From: JBQDBK01 sp052090825
GTDB lineage: Bacteria > Bacillota > Clostridia > Tissierellales > Peptoniphilaceae
Length of the DNA: 64,000 bases
Reading direction: 5' to 3'
Assembly: GCA_052090825.1 (NCBI GenBank)
Contig: JBQDBK010000001.1
Span: 124,001 to 188,000, forward strand
In this document: piece after piece, positions 24,877 through 33,902 of the stretch
Layout of the letters: every line of letters begins with the position of its first letter
Numbering within the stretch: the first letter of the stretch is position 1
The notes under the pieces: model-generated
Seen by the model: only the letters and a program-made list of their open reading frames with translations
Told to the model about the DNA's origin: nothing
The model's database searches: none
Translations under genes and position numbers: made by a program

Positions 24877-25990
24877 CAAAAAATCCTTTAACTTTTTCAA
24901 AGAAACTTTTATGTTCTTCTTCTGTAGATTTACTCTTATTTCTAAGTTCTTCTAACAATTCTCTTTGTTCTTGGGTTATTTTCTTTGGAACTATAATCTT
25001 AACAGTAAAGTATAAATCTCCCCTACCCTCTCTTTTTACAAAATCTATACCTTCATTTTTTATTTTAAAAGTAGTTCCTCCTTGAGTTCCTTTTGGAATG
25101 TCAAACTCTACCAATTTTCTTAATGTTGGTATTTTTATTTTCCCACCTAAAGTTGCATCCATATAGGAAAGTGGCATTTCTAAATATAAATCAGATCCTG
25201 ACCTTTTAAATACTGAGTCTGGCTTAACACTAATATATATAAATAAATCACCATTAGGTCCACCTTTTTCTCCTGCGTGACCTTCACCCTTCATAGATAT
25301 AATTGTATTGTTGTCTACTCCTGCTGGAATTTTAATATTTATTTTTTTATTTATAGTTTCTTTTCCTGAACCGTGACACTTTTTGCATGGTTCTTCTATT
25401 ATTTCTCCACTACCATTACATTTATCACAAGTAACCACTTGTATAAATCTTCCAAAAGGTGAAGATGTTTGAACTTTTATTTTCCCACTTCCATGACATT
25501 TATCACATTCATGTTTAGAAGTGCCTGGTTCTGCTCCATCTCCATTACATCTAGAACAGGTTTCCTGCCTTCTAACATTTATTTCTTTTTCAAGTCCAAA
25601 AACAGCCTCTCTAAAATCTAAATTAATATCAAATCTAATATCTTCGCCTCTAATTGGCCCATTGCTATTGTTGTTAGAATAAGTTTCTCTAAAACCTCCT
25701 CCACCAAAAATATCAAATATATCGCCAAAAATATCAGAAAATCCTCCAAATCCTCCTTCTTGGAAGTTTTCATTAAGTCCATCCTCTCCATATAAATCAT
25801 AAGTTCTTCTCTTATTCTCATCTGATAGTACCTCATAAGCTAAGTTTAATTCTTTAAATTTAGCTTCTGCTTCAGGATTATCATGATTTAAATCAGGATG
25901 GTATTTTTTTGCTAATCTTTTATAAGCTCTTTTTATTTCTTGATCACTAGCTTCTTTAGTGATTTCTAATACTTCATAAAAATTTTTCAA
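24872..25990 (-). CDS. dnaJ: Chaperone protein DnaJ
   Basis: 372-residue type I J-protein that stimulates DnaK ATPase and binds unfolded clients. The J domain has HPD in AKKYHPDLNHD near residue 31. A Gly/Phe-rich region (residues 75-105) follows, then four CXXCXGXG zinc modules between 145 and 215 (CSRCNGDG, CDKCHGSG, CDKCNGSG, CKKCHGSG), then the C-terminal client-binding domains. A terminator stands between dnaK and dnaJ, so dnaJ expression may partly depend on read-through. Confidence 0.97.
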   Translation of the reverse strand: MKNFYEVLEITKEASDQEIKRAYKRLAKKYHPDLNHDNPEAEAKFKELNLAYEVLSDENKRRTYDLYGEDGLNENFQEGGFGGFSDIFGDIFDIFGGGGFRETYSNNNSNGPIRGEDIRFDINLDFREAVFGLEKEINVRRQETCSRCNGDGAEPGTSKHECDKCHGSGKIKVQTSSPFGRFIQVVTCDKCNGSGEIIEEPCKKCHGSGKETINKKINIKIPAGVDNNTIISMKGEGHAGEKGGPNGDLFIYISVKPDSVFKRSGSDLYLEMPLSYMDATLGGKIKIPTLRKLVEFDIPKGTQGGTTFKIKNEGIDFVKREGRGDLYFTVKIIVPKKITQEQRELLEELRNKSKSTEEEHKSFFEKVKGFFE

Positions 25991-26038
25991 TTTTTCACCG
26001 CCATTTTCAAGTTAATATTTTAACTCTTTTTCACAAAA

Positions 26039-26074
26039 AAATAAAGCTAAATCTTAGATGATTTAGCTTTATTT
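26039..26074 (-). terminator. Intrinsic terminator between dnaK and dnaJ
   Basis: 15-base perfect arms (26039-26053 and 26060-26074) and a 6-base loop. On the minus strand it is followed by a run of six T. It lies just past the extra copy of the dnaK tail. Confidence 0.87.
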
Positions 26075-26081
26075 AATAATA

Positions 26082-26339
26082 TTAGCATTATTCTTCTTCA
26101 TCTACAACTTCATAATCAGCATCTACTACATCTTCTTCGTTAGTATTTGTACTTTCTCCTTGTGGTTGAGCTTGTTTATACATTTCTTCAGAGACTGCAT
26201 AGAATGCTTTAGCATTATTCTTCTTCATCTACAACTTCATAATCAGCATCTACTACATCTTCTTCGTTAGTATTTGTACTTTCTCCTTGTGGTTGAGCTT
26301 GTTTATACATTTCTTCAGAGACTGCATAGAATGCTTTAG
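26082..26339. repeat. 127-bp tandem duplication of the dnaK 3' end
   Basis: Two perfect tandem copies, 26082-26208 and 26209-26335, with identity running 4 bases further (TTAG, 26336-26339). The unit holds the last 40 or so dnaK codons and the stop. Because 127 is not a multiple of three and the stop lies in the upstream copy, DnaK ends normally and the second tail is untranslated. Confidence 0.97.
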
Positions 26340-28029
26340 TAAGTTCTTCAGTTTTAGATTTTATTTCTTCTAAATTATCAGAATCTTTTACTGCTTTTAA
26401 TTCTTCTAATGCTTTTTCTATCTTTTCTTTATCTTCTGCTTTTATTTTATCCTTAAGCTCATCCATTGTTGATTCAGATTGATAAATTATAGAATCAGCA
26501 TTATTTTTAGCTTCAATTAATTCTTTTTTCTTTGAATCCTCTTGGGCATACATTTCCGCTTCTTTAACTTTCTTTTCTATTTCATCTTCACTTAAGTTAG
26601 TAGAAGAAGTTATAGTTATCTTTTGTTCTTTACCTGTTCCTAAGTCTTTTGCTGATACATTAACAATTCCATTAGCATCTATATCAAAAGTTACCTCTAT
26701 TTGTGGAACTCCTCTACGAGCAGGTGCAATACCATCTAATTGGAATCTTCCAAGTGTTATATTATCATCTGCCATTTGTCTTTCACCTTGTAAAACGTGA
26801 ATATCTACAGATGTTTGATTGTCAGTTGCTGTTGTAAAAGTTTGAGATTTTTTAGTTGGTATTGTTGTATTTCTTTCAATTAGTTTTGTAGTAACTCTAC
26901 CCATTGTTTCTATACCTAATGATAAAGGAGTTACATCTAATAATAATAAATCTTTTACATCACCAGAAAGAACTCCACCTTGAATAGCTGCACCTAATGC
27001 AACACACTCATCTGGATTTATATCTTTTTGAGGATCTTTCCCTATTAAATTTTTAATGCAAGTTTGAACTGCTGGTATTCTAGTAGATCCACCCACTAAT
27101 AAAACTTTGTCTATATCTGAAGCTTTCATATCAGCATCAGATAAAGCATCTTTTACAGGTTGTTCTGTTTGCTTAACTAAGTCTTTGGTTATTTCATCAA
27201 ATTTTGCACGAGTTAAGTCCATATTTAAATGTAATGGACCTGAAGCAGTTGCTGTTATAAAAGGTAAATTTATATTAGTTGACATAGTGGATGAAAGTTC
27301 TTTTTTAGCTTTTTCAGCTGCTTCTTTTAACCTTTGAAGACTCATTTTATCAGATTTTAAATCAACACTATTTTCTTTTTTAAATTCTTCAGCTATATAA
27401 TCTATAATCTTATTATCAAAGTCATCTCCACCTAATTTATTGTTACCTCTAGTTGCATGAACTTCAAAAACACCATCAGACAATTCTAATATTGAAACAT
27501 CAAATGTTCCTCCACCAAGATCATATACCATTACAGTTTGGGATTGACCTTCTTTATCTTCTCCATAAGCTAAGGCTGCAGCAGTAGGTTCATTAACTAT
27601 TCTTTTTACTTCTAAGCCTGCAATTTTACCTGCATCTTTAGTAGCTTGTCTTTGAGCATCTGTAAAGTAGGCTGGTACAGTTATTACAGCTTGACTTATT
27701 TTTTCTCCAAGATAACTCTCAGCATCTGATTTTAACTTTTGAAGAATCATTGCTGATATTTCTTGTGGAGTATATTTCTTTCCATCTATTTCTATAGTAT
27801 GGTCTGTTCCCATTTCTCTTTTTATTGATTGTATAGTCCTATCAGGATTTGTAATTGCTTGTCTTTTTGCAGTTTCTCCTACAAGTCTTTCTCCGTCTTT
27901 AGTGAAAGCTACAATAGATGGCGTAGTTCTTGATCCTTCAATATTTGGTATTATTATTGAATCTCCACCTTCCATTACTGCTACTGCTGAATTTGTTGTC
28001 CCTAAATCAATTCCTATTATTTTTGACAT
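26215..28029 (-). CDS. dnaK: Chaperone protein DnaK (Hsp70)
   Basis: 604-residue Hsp70. It folds nascent and stress-damaged proteins in an ATP cycle run by DnaJ and GrpE. Signatures: IIGIDLGTTNSAVAVM at the N-terminus, VYDLGGGTFDVSIL near 170, LVGGSTRIPAVQ near 312, then the substrate-binding domain with LGIETMGRVTTKLI near 370, a helical lid and an acidic tail ending EVVDEEE. It lacks the 24-residue insert of proteobacterial DnaK, as usual for Firmicutes. The 3' end is part of a tandem duplication, without effect on the protein. Belongs to the HrcA/CIRCE operon. Confidence 0.98.
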   Translation of the reverse strand: MSKIIGIDLGTTNSAVAVMEGGDSIIIPNIEGSRTTPSIVAFTKDGERLVGETAKRQAITNPDRTIQSIKREMGTDHTIEIDGKKYTPQEISAMILQKLKSDAESYLGEKISQAVITVPAYFTDAQRQATKDAGKIAGLEVKRIVNEPTAAALAYGEDKEGQSQTVMVYDLGGGTFDVSILELSDGVFEVHATRGNNKLGGDDFDNKIIDYIAEEFKKENSVDLKSDKMSLQRLKEAAEKAKKELSSTMSTNINLPFITATASGPLHLNMDLTRAKFDEITKDLVKQTEQPVKDALSDADMKASDIDKVLLVGGSTRIPAVQTCIKNLIGKDPQKDINPDECVALGAAIQGGVLSGDVKDLLLLDVTPLSLGIETMGRVTTKLIERNTTIPTKKSQTFTTATDNQTSVDIHVLQGERQMADDNITLGRFQLDGIAPARRGVPQIEVTFDIDANGIVNVSAKDLGTGKEQKITITSSTNLSEDEIEKKVKEAEMYAQEDSKKKELIEAKNNADSIIYQSESTMDELKDKIKAEDKEKIEKALEELKAVKDSDNLEEIKSKTEELTKAFYAVSEEMYKQAQPQGESTNTNEEDVVDADYEVVDEEE

Positions 28030-28058
28030 TTATATTTCCTCCTTAAATTTCCATTTAA

Positions 28059-28625
28059 TTATTTAGATACTTTTACCATAGCTGGTCTAAGTACTTTATC
28101 TCCAATCATATAACCTTTTTGTAACACATCTATTACTGTACCTTCTTCAAAACCATCAACTTCTTCAGTTAGAACCGCATGGTGTAAATTGGGATCAAAC
28201 TTTAAGTTTTTTGATTCAATTTCGGTTACTTGATTTTTCTTTAATAAGTCTAAAAGTTGATTATATATTAACTCAATTCCCTTTCTGAAATTTACATCTT
28301 GAACTTCTAATTCAAGTGCTCTTTCAAAATTATCAACTACTGATATTAGCTCATTAACTATTTTACTCTTACCTAACTCAATGTACTGAGACTTTTCATT
28401 TTCTGTTCTTCTTTTATAATTAGCAAAATCTGCTTGTAACCTAGCTAAGCTATCCTTTAAAGAATCAATCTCTTTTTGATTTGATTCACTTTCGAAATCA
28501 TTATTTTTTTCTTCTACAAGTTTTTCTTCAGAATCAATATTTTTTTCAATATCAGTATTTTCTTCACCATCTATGTTAATATCAACCTTATCTTTATTCT
28601 CTATATTATCTTTCTTTTTCTCCAT
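28059..28625 (-). CDS. grpE: Nucleotide exchange factor GrpE
   Basis: 188-residue GrpE, which releases ADP from DnaK. The N-terminal 60 residues are very acidic and disordered, followed by a long coiled coil (SLKDSLARLQADFANYKRRT near 55). The C-terminal beta domain has FDPNLHHAVLTEE near 147 and the signature VIDVLQKGYMIGDKVLRPAMV. It lies 5 bp after hrcA and 29 bp before dnaK. Confidence 0.96.
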   Translation of the reverse strand: MEKKKDNIENKDKVDINIDGEENTDIEKNIDSEEKLVEEKNNDFESESNQKEIDSLKDSLARLQADFANYKRRTENEKSQYIELGKSKIVNELISVVDNFERALELEVQDVNFRKGIELIYNQLLDLLKKNQVTEIESKNLKFDPNLHHAVLTEEVDGFEEGTVIDVLQKGYMIGDKVLRPAMVKVSK

Positions 28626-28629
28626 TACT

Positions 28630-29661
28630 TCACCCCACTAAATTATTTATGGCCAAGGTTAAATTATCCCTTAATGATTTTACCACACTTATATGTTTTT
28701 TGTAGTCCATTCTTATAGGTCCAATTATTCCTATTAATCCTATTCTTTTATCTTTTGTTTTAAAGTTGGCTTTGATTATAGAATTATCTTTCATTAAATC
28801 TTCTGAATTCTCATCCCCTATTAAAACACTGAAATCCGAATCATTATTTTTAGACTTTATTATATTTAATACAGCCTCTTCATTTTGAATGAAATCCATA
28901 AAATTTCTAGCTTTACCTACATCAAAATACTCTTCAAAATTTAAAATATTAGTTAATCCGTCATAATAAAGATCTATAGAAGATATCTTCTCATTAAATT
29001 TACTAACTTTTCTCACAACATCTTCAATGAATTCTTTATACCCTACAAACTCTCCTCTTAAAACTATATCAACTTTTTTTATTTCAGAAAAATCAAGTCC
29101 TCCTAGGTGATTATTTAACTCAATTACTATTTCATCTAAGATTTTATCTTGAATATGATTATTTACATTTATTATTTGTTGCTCAACAACTCCTTTGTCT
29201 CCAATTATTAAAAGTAATATAGAATATTCATTTAAATTAATTAATTGAATTGATTTGATTTTAGTATCTGGTTTCTTTAAAGATACAACAAAAGAAGTAC
29301 AATTTGTATAATCAGCTAAAAGTTTAGCTGTTTTTTTGTATATATTACTTAAATTATTGTTATCTTCAACTAAAAGCTTATTTAAAAAATCAAATTCATT
29401 CTTATAATTGTTTATAATTAAGTTACTTTCTATTTCATCAACAAAAAACCTATAAGCCTTATAAGATGGAATCCTTCCAGCTGAGGTGTGAGGTTTGTTT
29501 AGATAACCTAAGTCTTCTAAATCCGCCATTTCATTTCTTATGGTAGCTGAACTTATTCCTAATCCAAATTCTTTAGAGATAGTTCTGGAACCAACTGGGA
29601 TTGGATAATTTATATAAGAATTTATTATAGCATTTAAAATTTCTATTTTCCTTTTATCCAT
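28630..29661 (-). CDS. hrcA: Heat-inducible transcription repressor HrcA
   Basis: 343-residue repressor that binds CIRCE and is kept active by GroEL in well-studied Firmicutes. The winged helix lies in residues 1-75, with SRTISKEFGLGISSATIRNEM and the wing YLNKPHTSAGRIPSYKAYR. A GAF-like dimerisation domain follows, ending in GIIGPIRMDYKKHISVVKSL. It is the first gene of hrcA-grpE-dnaK(-dnaJ) and has a CIRCE just upstream, so it should repress itself. Confidence 0.96.
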   Translation of the reverse strand: MDKRKIEILNAIINSYINYPIPVGSRTISKEFGLGISSATIRNEMADLEDLGYLNKPHTSAGRIPSYKAYRFFVDEIESNLIINNYKNEFDFLNKLLVEDNNNLSNIYKKTAKLLADYTNCTSFVVSLKKPDTKIKSIQLINLNEYSILLLIIGDKGVVEQQIINVNNHIQDKILDEIVIELNNHLGGLDFSEIKKVDIVLRGEFVGYKEFIEDVVRKVSKFNEKISSIDLYYDGLTNILNFEEYFDVGKARNFMDFIQNEEAVLNIIKSKNNDSDFSVLIGDENSEDLMKDNSIIKANFKTKDKRIGLIGIIGPIRMDYKKHISVVKSLRDNLTLAINNLVG

Positions 29662-29680
29662 TTAAATACCACCCTCTTTA

Positions 29681-29707
29681 TTAGCACTCGCATCTAGTTA
29701 GTGCTAA
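29681..29707 (-). promoter_or_regulatory. CIRCE operator (HrcA binding site)
   Basis: 27-base inverted repeat, TTAGCACTC (29681-29689), 9-base spacer, TAGTGCTAA (29699-29707). It matches the CIRCE consensus except for one base in the second arm (TAGTGCTAA instead of GAGTGCTAA). It lies just downstream of the -10 box, where bound HrcA would block transcription start. Confidence 0.95.
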
Positions 29708-29719
29708 TGCTATAAATAT

Positions 29720-29748
29720 ATATTACACATTTGGTCAAAGATTGTCAA
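29720..29748 (-). promoter_or_regulatory. Sigma-A promoter of the hrcA-grpE-dnaK operon
   Basis: Minus-strand TTGACA (29743-29748), exactly 17 bases, TAATAT (29720-29725), with CIRCE beginning about 12 bases after the -10. A consensus -35. Confidence 0.88.
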
Positions 29749-29951
29749 TACTTTTTGAAATATTTTTATTAAAGTTAAAATATAAGCAAAGAAAGCCTAT
29801 ATTTAATAAGTTTTAAATAGTAAAAAATTATGTTAAAATATAGTTTAGCTTATTTAGATTTAATATTTATATTTTATATATTTTAAATATAATAGTTAAT
29901 TTCTAAAATAAAATTCAAATAAAATAATTATTTTATTTAGGAGGTATATAA

Positions 29952-30485
29952 ATGGAAGACAAAAAAAACACAGTTTCTAGCTACCTATTTACAATTATTA
30001 TAGCTATTTTATTAGCACTTTTTATAAGACATTTTATTTTTACATCAAATAAAGTAGTTGGAGAATCAATGTATCCAACTCTGGATACCAATGATAGATT
30101 GATTGCTTTAGTATATCCACTAAAATTTAAAAATCCGGATTATTCTGATATAGTAATATTAAAATCTCCTGTAGAAGAAGGTAAGGATTATATAAAAAGA
30201 GTTATAGGAAAGCCTGGAGATAAAGTAGAAATAAAAAATGGTCATATTTATCTTAATGATAACTTACTTATAGAAAATTATACTGAAAAAGGGATTGAAA
30301 CAGGTATATATAATGACAGTTATTGGAAATTAAAAGAGAATGAGTTTTTTGTTGTTGGAGATAATAGGCAACCACAAAAAAGTAGCGATTCGAGAGCTTT
30401 TGGTCCTATAAAAAAAGAAGATCTAAAGGGTATAGTAAAACTTCGTTATTTCCCTTTTTCAAGATTTAGAACTTTTGGAGGTTAA
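29952..30485 (+). CDS. lepB: Signal peptidase I
   Basis: 177-residue type I signal peptidase that cleaves Sec signal peptides outside the membrane. One N-terminal membrane helix (residues 10-30) is followed by the catalytic Ser in GESMYPTL (near residue 38) and the general-base Lys in YIKRVIGKPGDKV (near 78). The C-terminal VVGDNRQPQKSSDSRAFGPI is the conserved box E. AGGAGG precedes the ATG. It starts the lepB-lepA-hemW group, divergent from hrcA; about 200 AT-rich bases between the two promoters hold no other feature I can name. Confidence 0.95.
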   Translation: MEDKKNTVSSYLFTIIIAILLALFIRHFIFTSNKVVGESMYPTLDTNDRLIALVYPLKFKNPDYSDIVILKSPVEEGKDYIKRVIGKPGDKVEIKNGHIYLNDNLLIENYTEKGIETGIYNDSYWKLKENEFFVVGDNRQPQKSSDSRAFGPIKKEDLKGIVKLRYFPFSRFRTFGG

Positions 30486-30487
30486 TT

Positions 30488-32299
30488 ATGAATGATAGAC
30501 AAAAAAACATTAGAAACTTTTCAATAATAGCTCATATAGATCATGGTAAATCTACCCTAGCTGATAGACTAATAGAATCTACTGGAATGCTTACTCAAAG
30601 AGAAATGGAATCGCAAGTTTTAGATTCTATGGATCTTGAAAGAGAAAGAGGTATTACCATAAAACTTAAGGCTGTGAGACTTGTCCACAAGGCTGCTAAC
30701 GGAGAAGAATTCATTTTTAATCTTATAGATACTCCAGGTCATGTGGACTTTAATTATGAAGTATCTAGATCTCTAGCTGCCTGCGAAGGTGCTTTAGTTG
30801 TAGTTGATTCTACACAAGGAGTCGAGGCACAAACCTTAGCAAATGTTTATCTTGCAATTGACCAAAATTTAGAACTTCTTCCTATTATAAATAAAATTGA
30901 CTTGCCTAGTGCTAGGCCAGATGAAGTAAAAAAAGAAATCGAAGATATTATAGGTATAGATTGTGAAGATGCTCCTCTTATATCTGCCAAAAATGGAATT
31001 GGTATAGATGATGTCCTAGATAAGATTATTAGTAATATACCAGCTCCATCTGGAGACGTTAATTCTCCCTTAAGAGCCCTAATATTCGACTCTTATTATG
31101 ATTCTTATAGGGGTGTGGTTTGTTACGTTCGTATTGGAGATGGCACAGTAAAAGCTGGTGACAAAATAAAAATGATGGCAACTGGAAAAGTATTTGAAGT
31201 AAACGAAGTTGGAGTTACTACTTCAGGCCTTCTTCCCTTAGATCAGTTATCCGCAGGTGATGTAGGTTATATTACAGCAAGTATTAAAAACGTAAAAGAA
31301 GCTACTGTTGGAGATACTATAACTTCTCTTGAAAAACCTACTAATAACCCTTATCCTGGCTATAAAAAAGTAATACCTATGGTATATTGCGGTATATATC
31401 CTGCTGAAGGTGAAGAATATACTTCTGTTAGAGAAGCTCTTGAAAAATTACAAGTTAATGATGCAGCTCTTGATTTTGAAGCTGAGACATCTGTCGCTTT
31501 AGGTTTCGGATTCAGGTGTGGTTTCTTAGGGTTACTTCATATGGAAATAATTCAAGAGAGGCTTGAACGTGAATTTAATTTAAATATAGTCACAACTGCA
31601 CCATCTGTAATTTATAGAATTACCAAAGTTGATGGAAGTGTTCTAGAAATTCAAAATCCTTCTAACCTTCCAGATCCTACTGAAATTTCTATGATGGAAG
31701 AGCCTATTGTTCACGCTGAAATTATGACTCCAAGTGATTATGTGGGTGCTGTAATGGAACTTTGCCAACATAGACGAGGCGTCTTTGTGGATATGCAGTA
31801 CTTAGAAGAAACTCGTGCTCTAATTAAATATGACCTTCCTCTAAATGAAGTTATTTATGATTTTTTCGATGCGCTTAAATCTAAAACTAGAGGATATGCT
31901 TCTTATGATTATGAATTAAAGGGATATAAGGAATCTAATCTCGTTAAATTGGATATACTTATTAACTCTAATCTAGTAGATGCTTTTTCAATGATAGTTC
32001 ATGAATCTACTGCTTATACTAAGGGTAGAAAAATATGTGAAAAATTAACTGACGTAATTCCTAGACATCAGTTCGCTGTACCTATACAAGCGGCAATCGG
32101 AAATAAAATTATAGCAAGAGAAACTATAAGAGCCCTTAGAAAAGATGTATTAGCTAAATGTTATGGCGGGGATATATCAAGAAAAAGAAAACTTCTTGAA
32201 AAGCAAAAAGAAGGTAAAAAAAGAATGAGAATGGTTGGGGATGTTGAAGTACCTCAAGAGGCTTTTCTAACTGTATTAAAATTTGATGATGAAAAATAA
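30488..32299 (+). CDS. lepA: Elongation factor 4 (LepA)
   Basis: 603-residue ribosome-associated GTPase that acts on stalled or back-translocated ribosomes and in initiation or assembly. GTPase motifs: AHIDHGKSTLADRL near residue 14, RERGITIK near 50, DTPGHVDFNYEV near 79 and NKIDLPSARP near 133. The LepA-specific C-terminal domain is present, with AKCYGGDISRKRKLLEKQKE near 557. It is 2 bp after lepB, and its end overlaps the start of hemW. Confidence 0.97.
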   Translation: MNDRQKNIRNFSIIAHIDHGKSTLADRLIESTGMLTQREMESQVLDSMDLERERGITIKLKAVRLVHKAANGEEFIFNLIDTPGHVDFNYEVSRSLAACEGALVVVDSTQGVEAQTLANVYLAIDQNLELLPIINKIDLPSARPDEVKKEIEDIIGIDCEDAPLISAKNGIGIDDVLDKIISNIPAPSGDVNSPLRALIFDSYYDSYRGVVCYVRIGDGTVKAGDKIKMMATGKVFEVNEVGVTTSGLLPLDQLSAGDVGYITASIKNVKEATVGDTITSLEKPTNNPYPGYKKVIPMVYCGIYPAEGEEYTSVREALEKLQVNDAALDFEAETSVALGFGFRCGFLGLLHMEIIQERLEREFNLNIVTTAPSVIYRITKVDGSVLEIQNPSNLPDPTEISMMEEPIVHAEIMTPSDYVGAVMELCQHRRGVFVDMQYLEETRALIKYDLPLNEVIYDFFDALKSKTRGYASYDYELKGYKESNLVKLDILINSNLVDAFSMIVHESTAYTKGRKICEKLTDVIPRHQFAVPIQAAIGNKIIARETIRALRKDVLAKCYGGDISRKRKLLEKQKEGKKRMRMVGDVEVPQEAFLTVLKFDDEK

Positions 32300-33413
32300 T
32301 TTTATATTTAATAATAATTTAAATTCAGATAAAATTTCTTTATATATTCATATTCCTTTTTGTGAGAGTAGATGTTACTACTGTGATTTTTGTTCTTCCA
32401 TAATAAGCCAAGAAAGAGTAAAAATTTATTTTAATTATTTATTAAAAGAAATAAATCTTTATAAAAACTTTTTAAAAGATAAAGAAATCGTAAGCATATT
32501 TTTAGGTGGAGGAACTCCTTCAAGTGTTGATTCTATACACATTAAAAATCTTCTTATTGAAATATCTAAAATTTCTAATATTAAAGAAAATTGTGAAATT
32601 ACAATTGAGGCTAATCCTAATTCTTTAAAAGCAAAGTCCCTAGAAAATTATTTATTTTGTGGAATAAATAGATTTTCCTTAGGAGCTCAAAGCTTTAATG
32701 ATAGAATCCTTAAGAACATTGGAAGAATACACACTAAAAAAGATATATTTAAAGCTATAGATACACTTAAGGAATATAATATATGCAATTTCAATATAGA
32801 TTTAATGCTTGCCCTTCCTGGACAAAATATTAATGATATAAAAGAATCGATAAATTATATCAAAGATATAAGACCTAGTCATATTTCTTATTATTCTTTG
32901 ATTTTAGAAGAAAATACTAAGCTTTATAATATGAATAAAAATAATACGCTTAATTTTCCGAATGAAGAAGATGATAGACATATGTATCATTATGTTGTGA
33001 AAAATCTAAATTCTTTAGGATATAAGCAATATGAAATATCAAATTTTTCTACTAATGGTTTTCAGTGTTTACACAATATTAGATATTGGAAACTAAAAAA
33101 CTATTTAGGAATTGGAATTAGTTCTCACTCAAATATTAATAATATTAGATTTTCTAATTATGATAGCTTTAAGAACTATTATAATTCAATTGATAGTATG
33201 GAATATTCAATTGATAGTATGGAATATCCAATTTCTAATTATGAAACTCTATCTTTAACAGATAGGATTAATGAATTTACAATCATGGGACTTAGACTTA
33301 ATAAAGGAATAAATTTATCTGAAATAAATAATAATTTTAATATTGATTTTTATGATTATTATAAAAGAGAAATAGAAAAAAATAGAAAAAAATTTAAAAT
33401 TAGACTTAATTGA
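32286..33413 (+). CDS. hemW: HemW-like radical SAM protein, C-terminal tail lost to a frameshift
   Basis: 375 residues as read. HemW is a heme chaperone related to oxygen-independent coproporphyrinogen oxidase. The SAM-cluster motif CESRCYYCDFCSS is near residue 26; FLGGGTPSS near 72 and GAQSFNDRILKNIGRIHT near 140 are family blocks. In the A-rich stretch near 33386-33392 the frame changes: removing one A lets the protein continue to 33498 with NISLTDLGRDLSNKVELDFI, the normal HemW C-terminal winged segment. As read, it stops early at 33413. An in-frame 21-bp tandem repeat lies at 33184-33225. The start is ATG 32286 or 32289, inside the lepA end. Confidence 0.87.
   Translation: MMKNNFIFNNNLNSDKISLYIHIPFCESRCYYCDFCSSIISQERVKIYFNYLLKEINLYKNFLKDKEIVSIFLGGGTPSSVDSIHIKNLLIEISKISNIKENCEITIEANPNSLKAKSLENYLFCGINRFSLGAQSFNDRILKNIGRIHTKKDIFKAIDTLKEYNICNFNIDLMLALPGQNINDIKESINYIKDIRPSHISYYSLILEENTKLYNMNKNNTLNFPNEEDDRHMYHYVVKNLNSLGYKQYEISNFSTNGFQCLHNIRYWKLKNYLGIGISSHSNINNIRFSNYDSFKNYYNSIDSMEYSIDSMEYPISNYETLSLTDRINEFTIMGLRLNKGINLSEINNNFNIDFYDYYKREIEKNRKKFKIRLN
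33184..33225 (+). repeat. 21-bp in-frame tandem repeat in hemW
   Basis: Two adjacent identical 21-base units, 33184-33204 and 33205-33225, adding the seven residues SIDSMEY twice. Probably a slippage duplication in a surface loop. Confidence 0.9.
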
Positions 33414-33498
33414 ACTTAAAAATAATAATATATCTCTTACTGATTTAGGTAGGGATCTAAGCAATAAAGTTGAGTTAGATTTTATTAGATTAGAATAA
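33414..33498 (+). other. Out-of-frame hemW 3' tail
   Basis: In the frame shifted by one base this stretch reads LKNNNISLTDLGRDLSNKVE and onward to a TAA at 33496-33498. It matches the C-terminus expected for HemW and is untranslated unless the frame is restored upstream. The rpsT promoter starts 3 bases later. Confidence 0.8.
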
Positions 33499-33501
33499 AT
33501 C

Positions 33502-33530
33502 TTGCAATCAAACTAAATAAATGTTAAAAT
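33502..33530 (+). promoter_or_regulatory. Promoter of rpsT
   Basis: TTGCAA (33502-33507), 17-base spacer, TAAAAT (33525-33530), about 38 bases before the rpsT start. Confidence 0.65.
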
Positions 33531-33567
33531 ACTAAAAGCTTTTAGATTATGTGTGGGGGTGAATTAC

Positions 33568-33825
33568 ATGGCAAATATTAAATCAGCTATTAAGAGAATA
33601 GATGTTTCAAGAAGAAATGCGGCTCGTAATAAATCTGTTAAAACTGAAATGAAATCAGTTATTAAAAAATTTGAAAATGAAGTTAGTGCTGGAAACTTAG
33701 ATGAAGCTAGAGACTTATTAAGACTAGTAGATAAAAAACTTAAAAAAGCAGCTACTAAAAACATCATTCATAAAAATGCAGCTTCTAGAAAACTTTCTAG
33801 ATTAGCTAAAAAACTTAACAAATAA
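33568..33825 (+). CDS. rpsT: 30S ribosomal protein S20
   Basis: 85-residue basic all-helical protein of the small subunit, starting MANIKSAIKRIDVSRRNAAR and ending RKLSRLAKKLNK. The frame could open five codons earlier at a GTG, but GGGGGTG lies there as the ribosome-binding site, so the ATG at 33568 is used, matching S20 proteins. It has its own promoter and a strong terminator shared with the convergent holA. Confidence 0.97.
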   Translation: MANIKSAIKRIDVSRRNAARNKSVKTEMKSVIKKFENEVSAGNLDEARDLLRLVDKKLKKAATKNIIHKNAASRKLSRLAKKLNK

Positions 33826-33870
33826 TTAGATGTAATTATTTCTATCACATTTTAATATAGAATAATAAAT

Positions 33871-33894
33871 AACCTGAGAAATATTTCTCAGGTT
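33871..33894. terminator. Bidirectional terminator between rpsT and holA
   Basis: Perfect 24-base palindrome (12-base arms at 33871-33882 and 33883-33894), followed by a T-run on the plus strand and preceded by an A-rich stretch that gives Ts on the minus strand. Confidence 0.8.
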
Positions 33895-33902
33895 TTCTAA
33901 TT

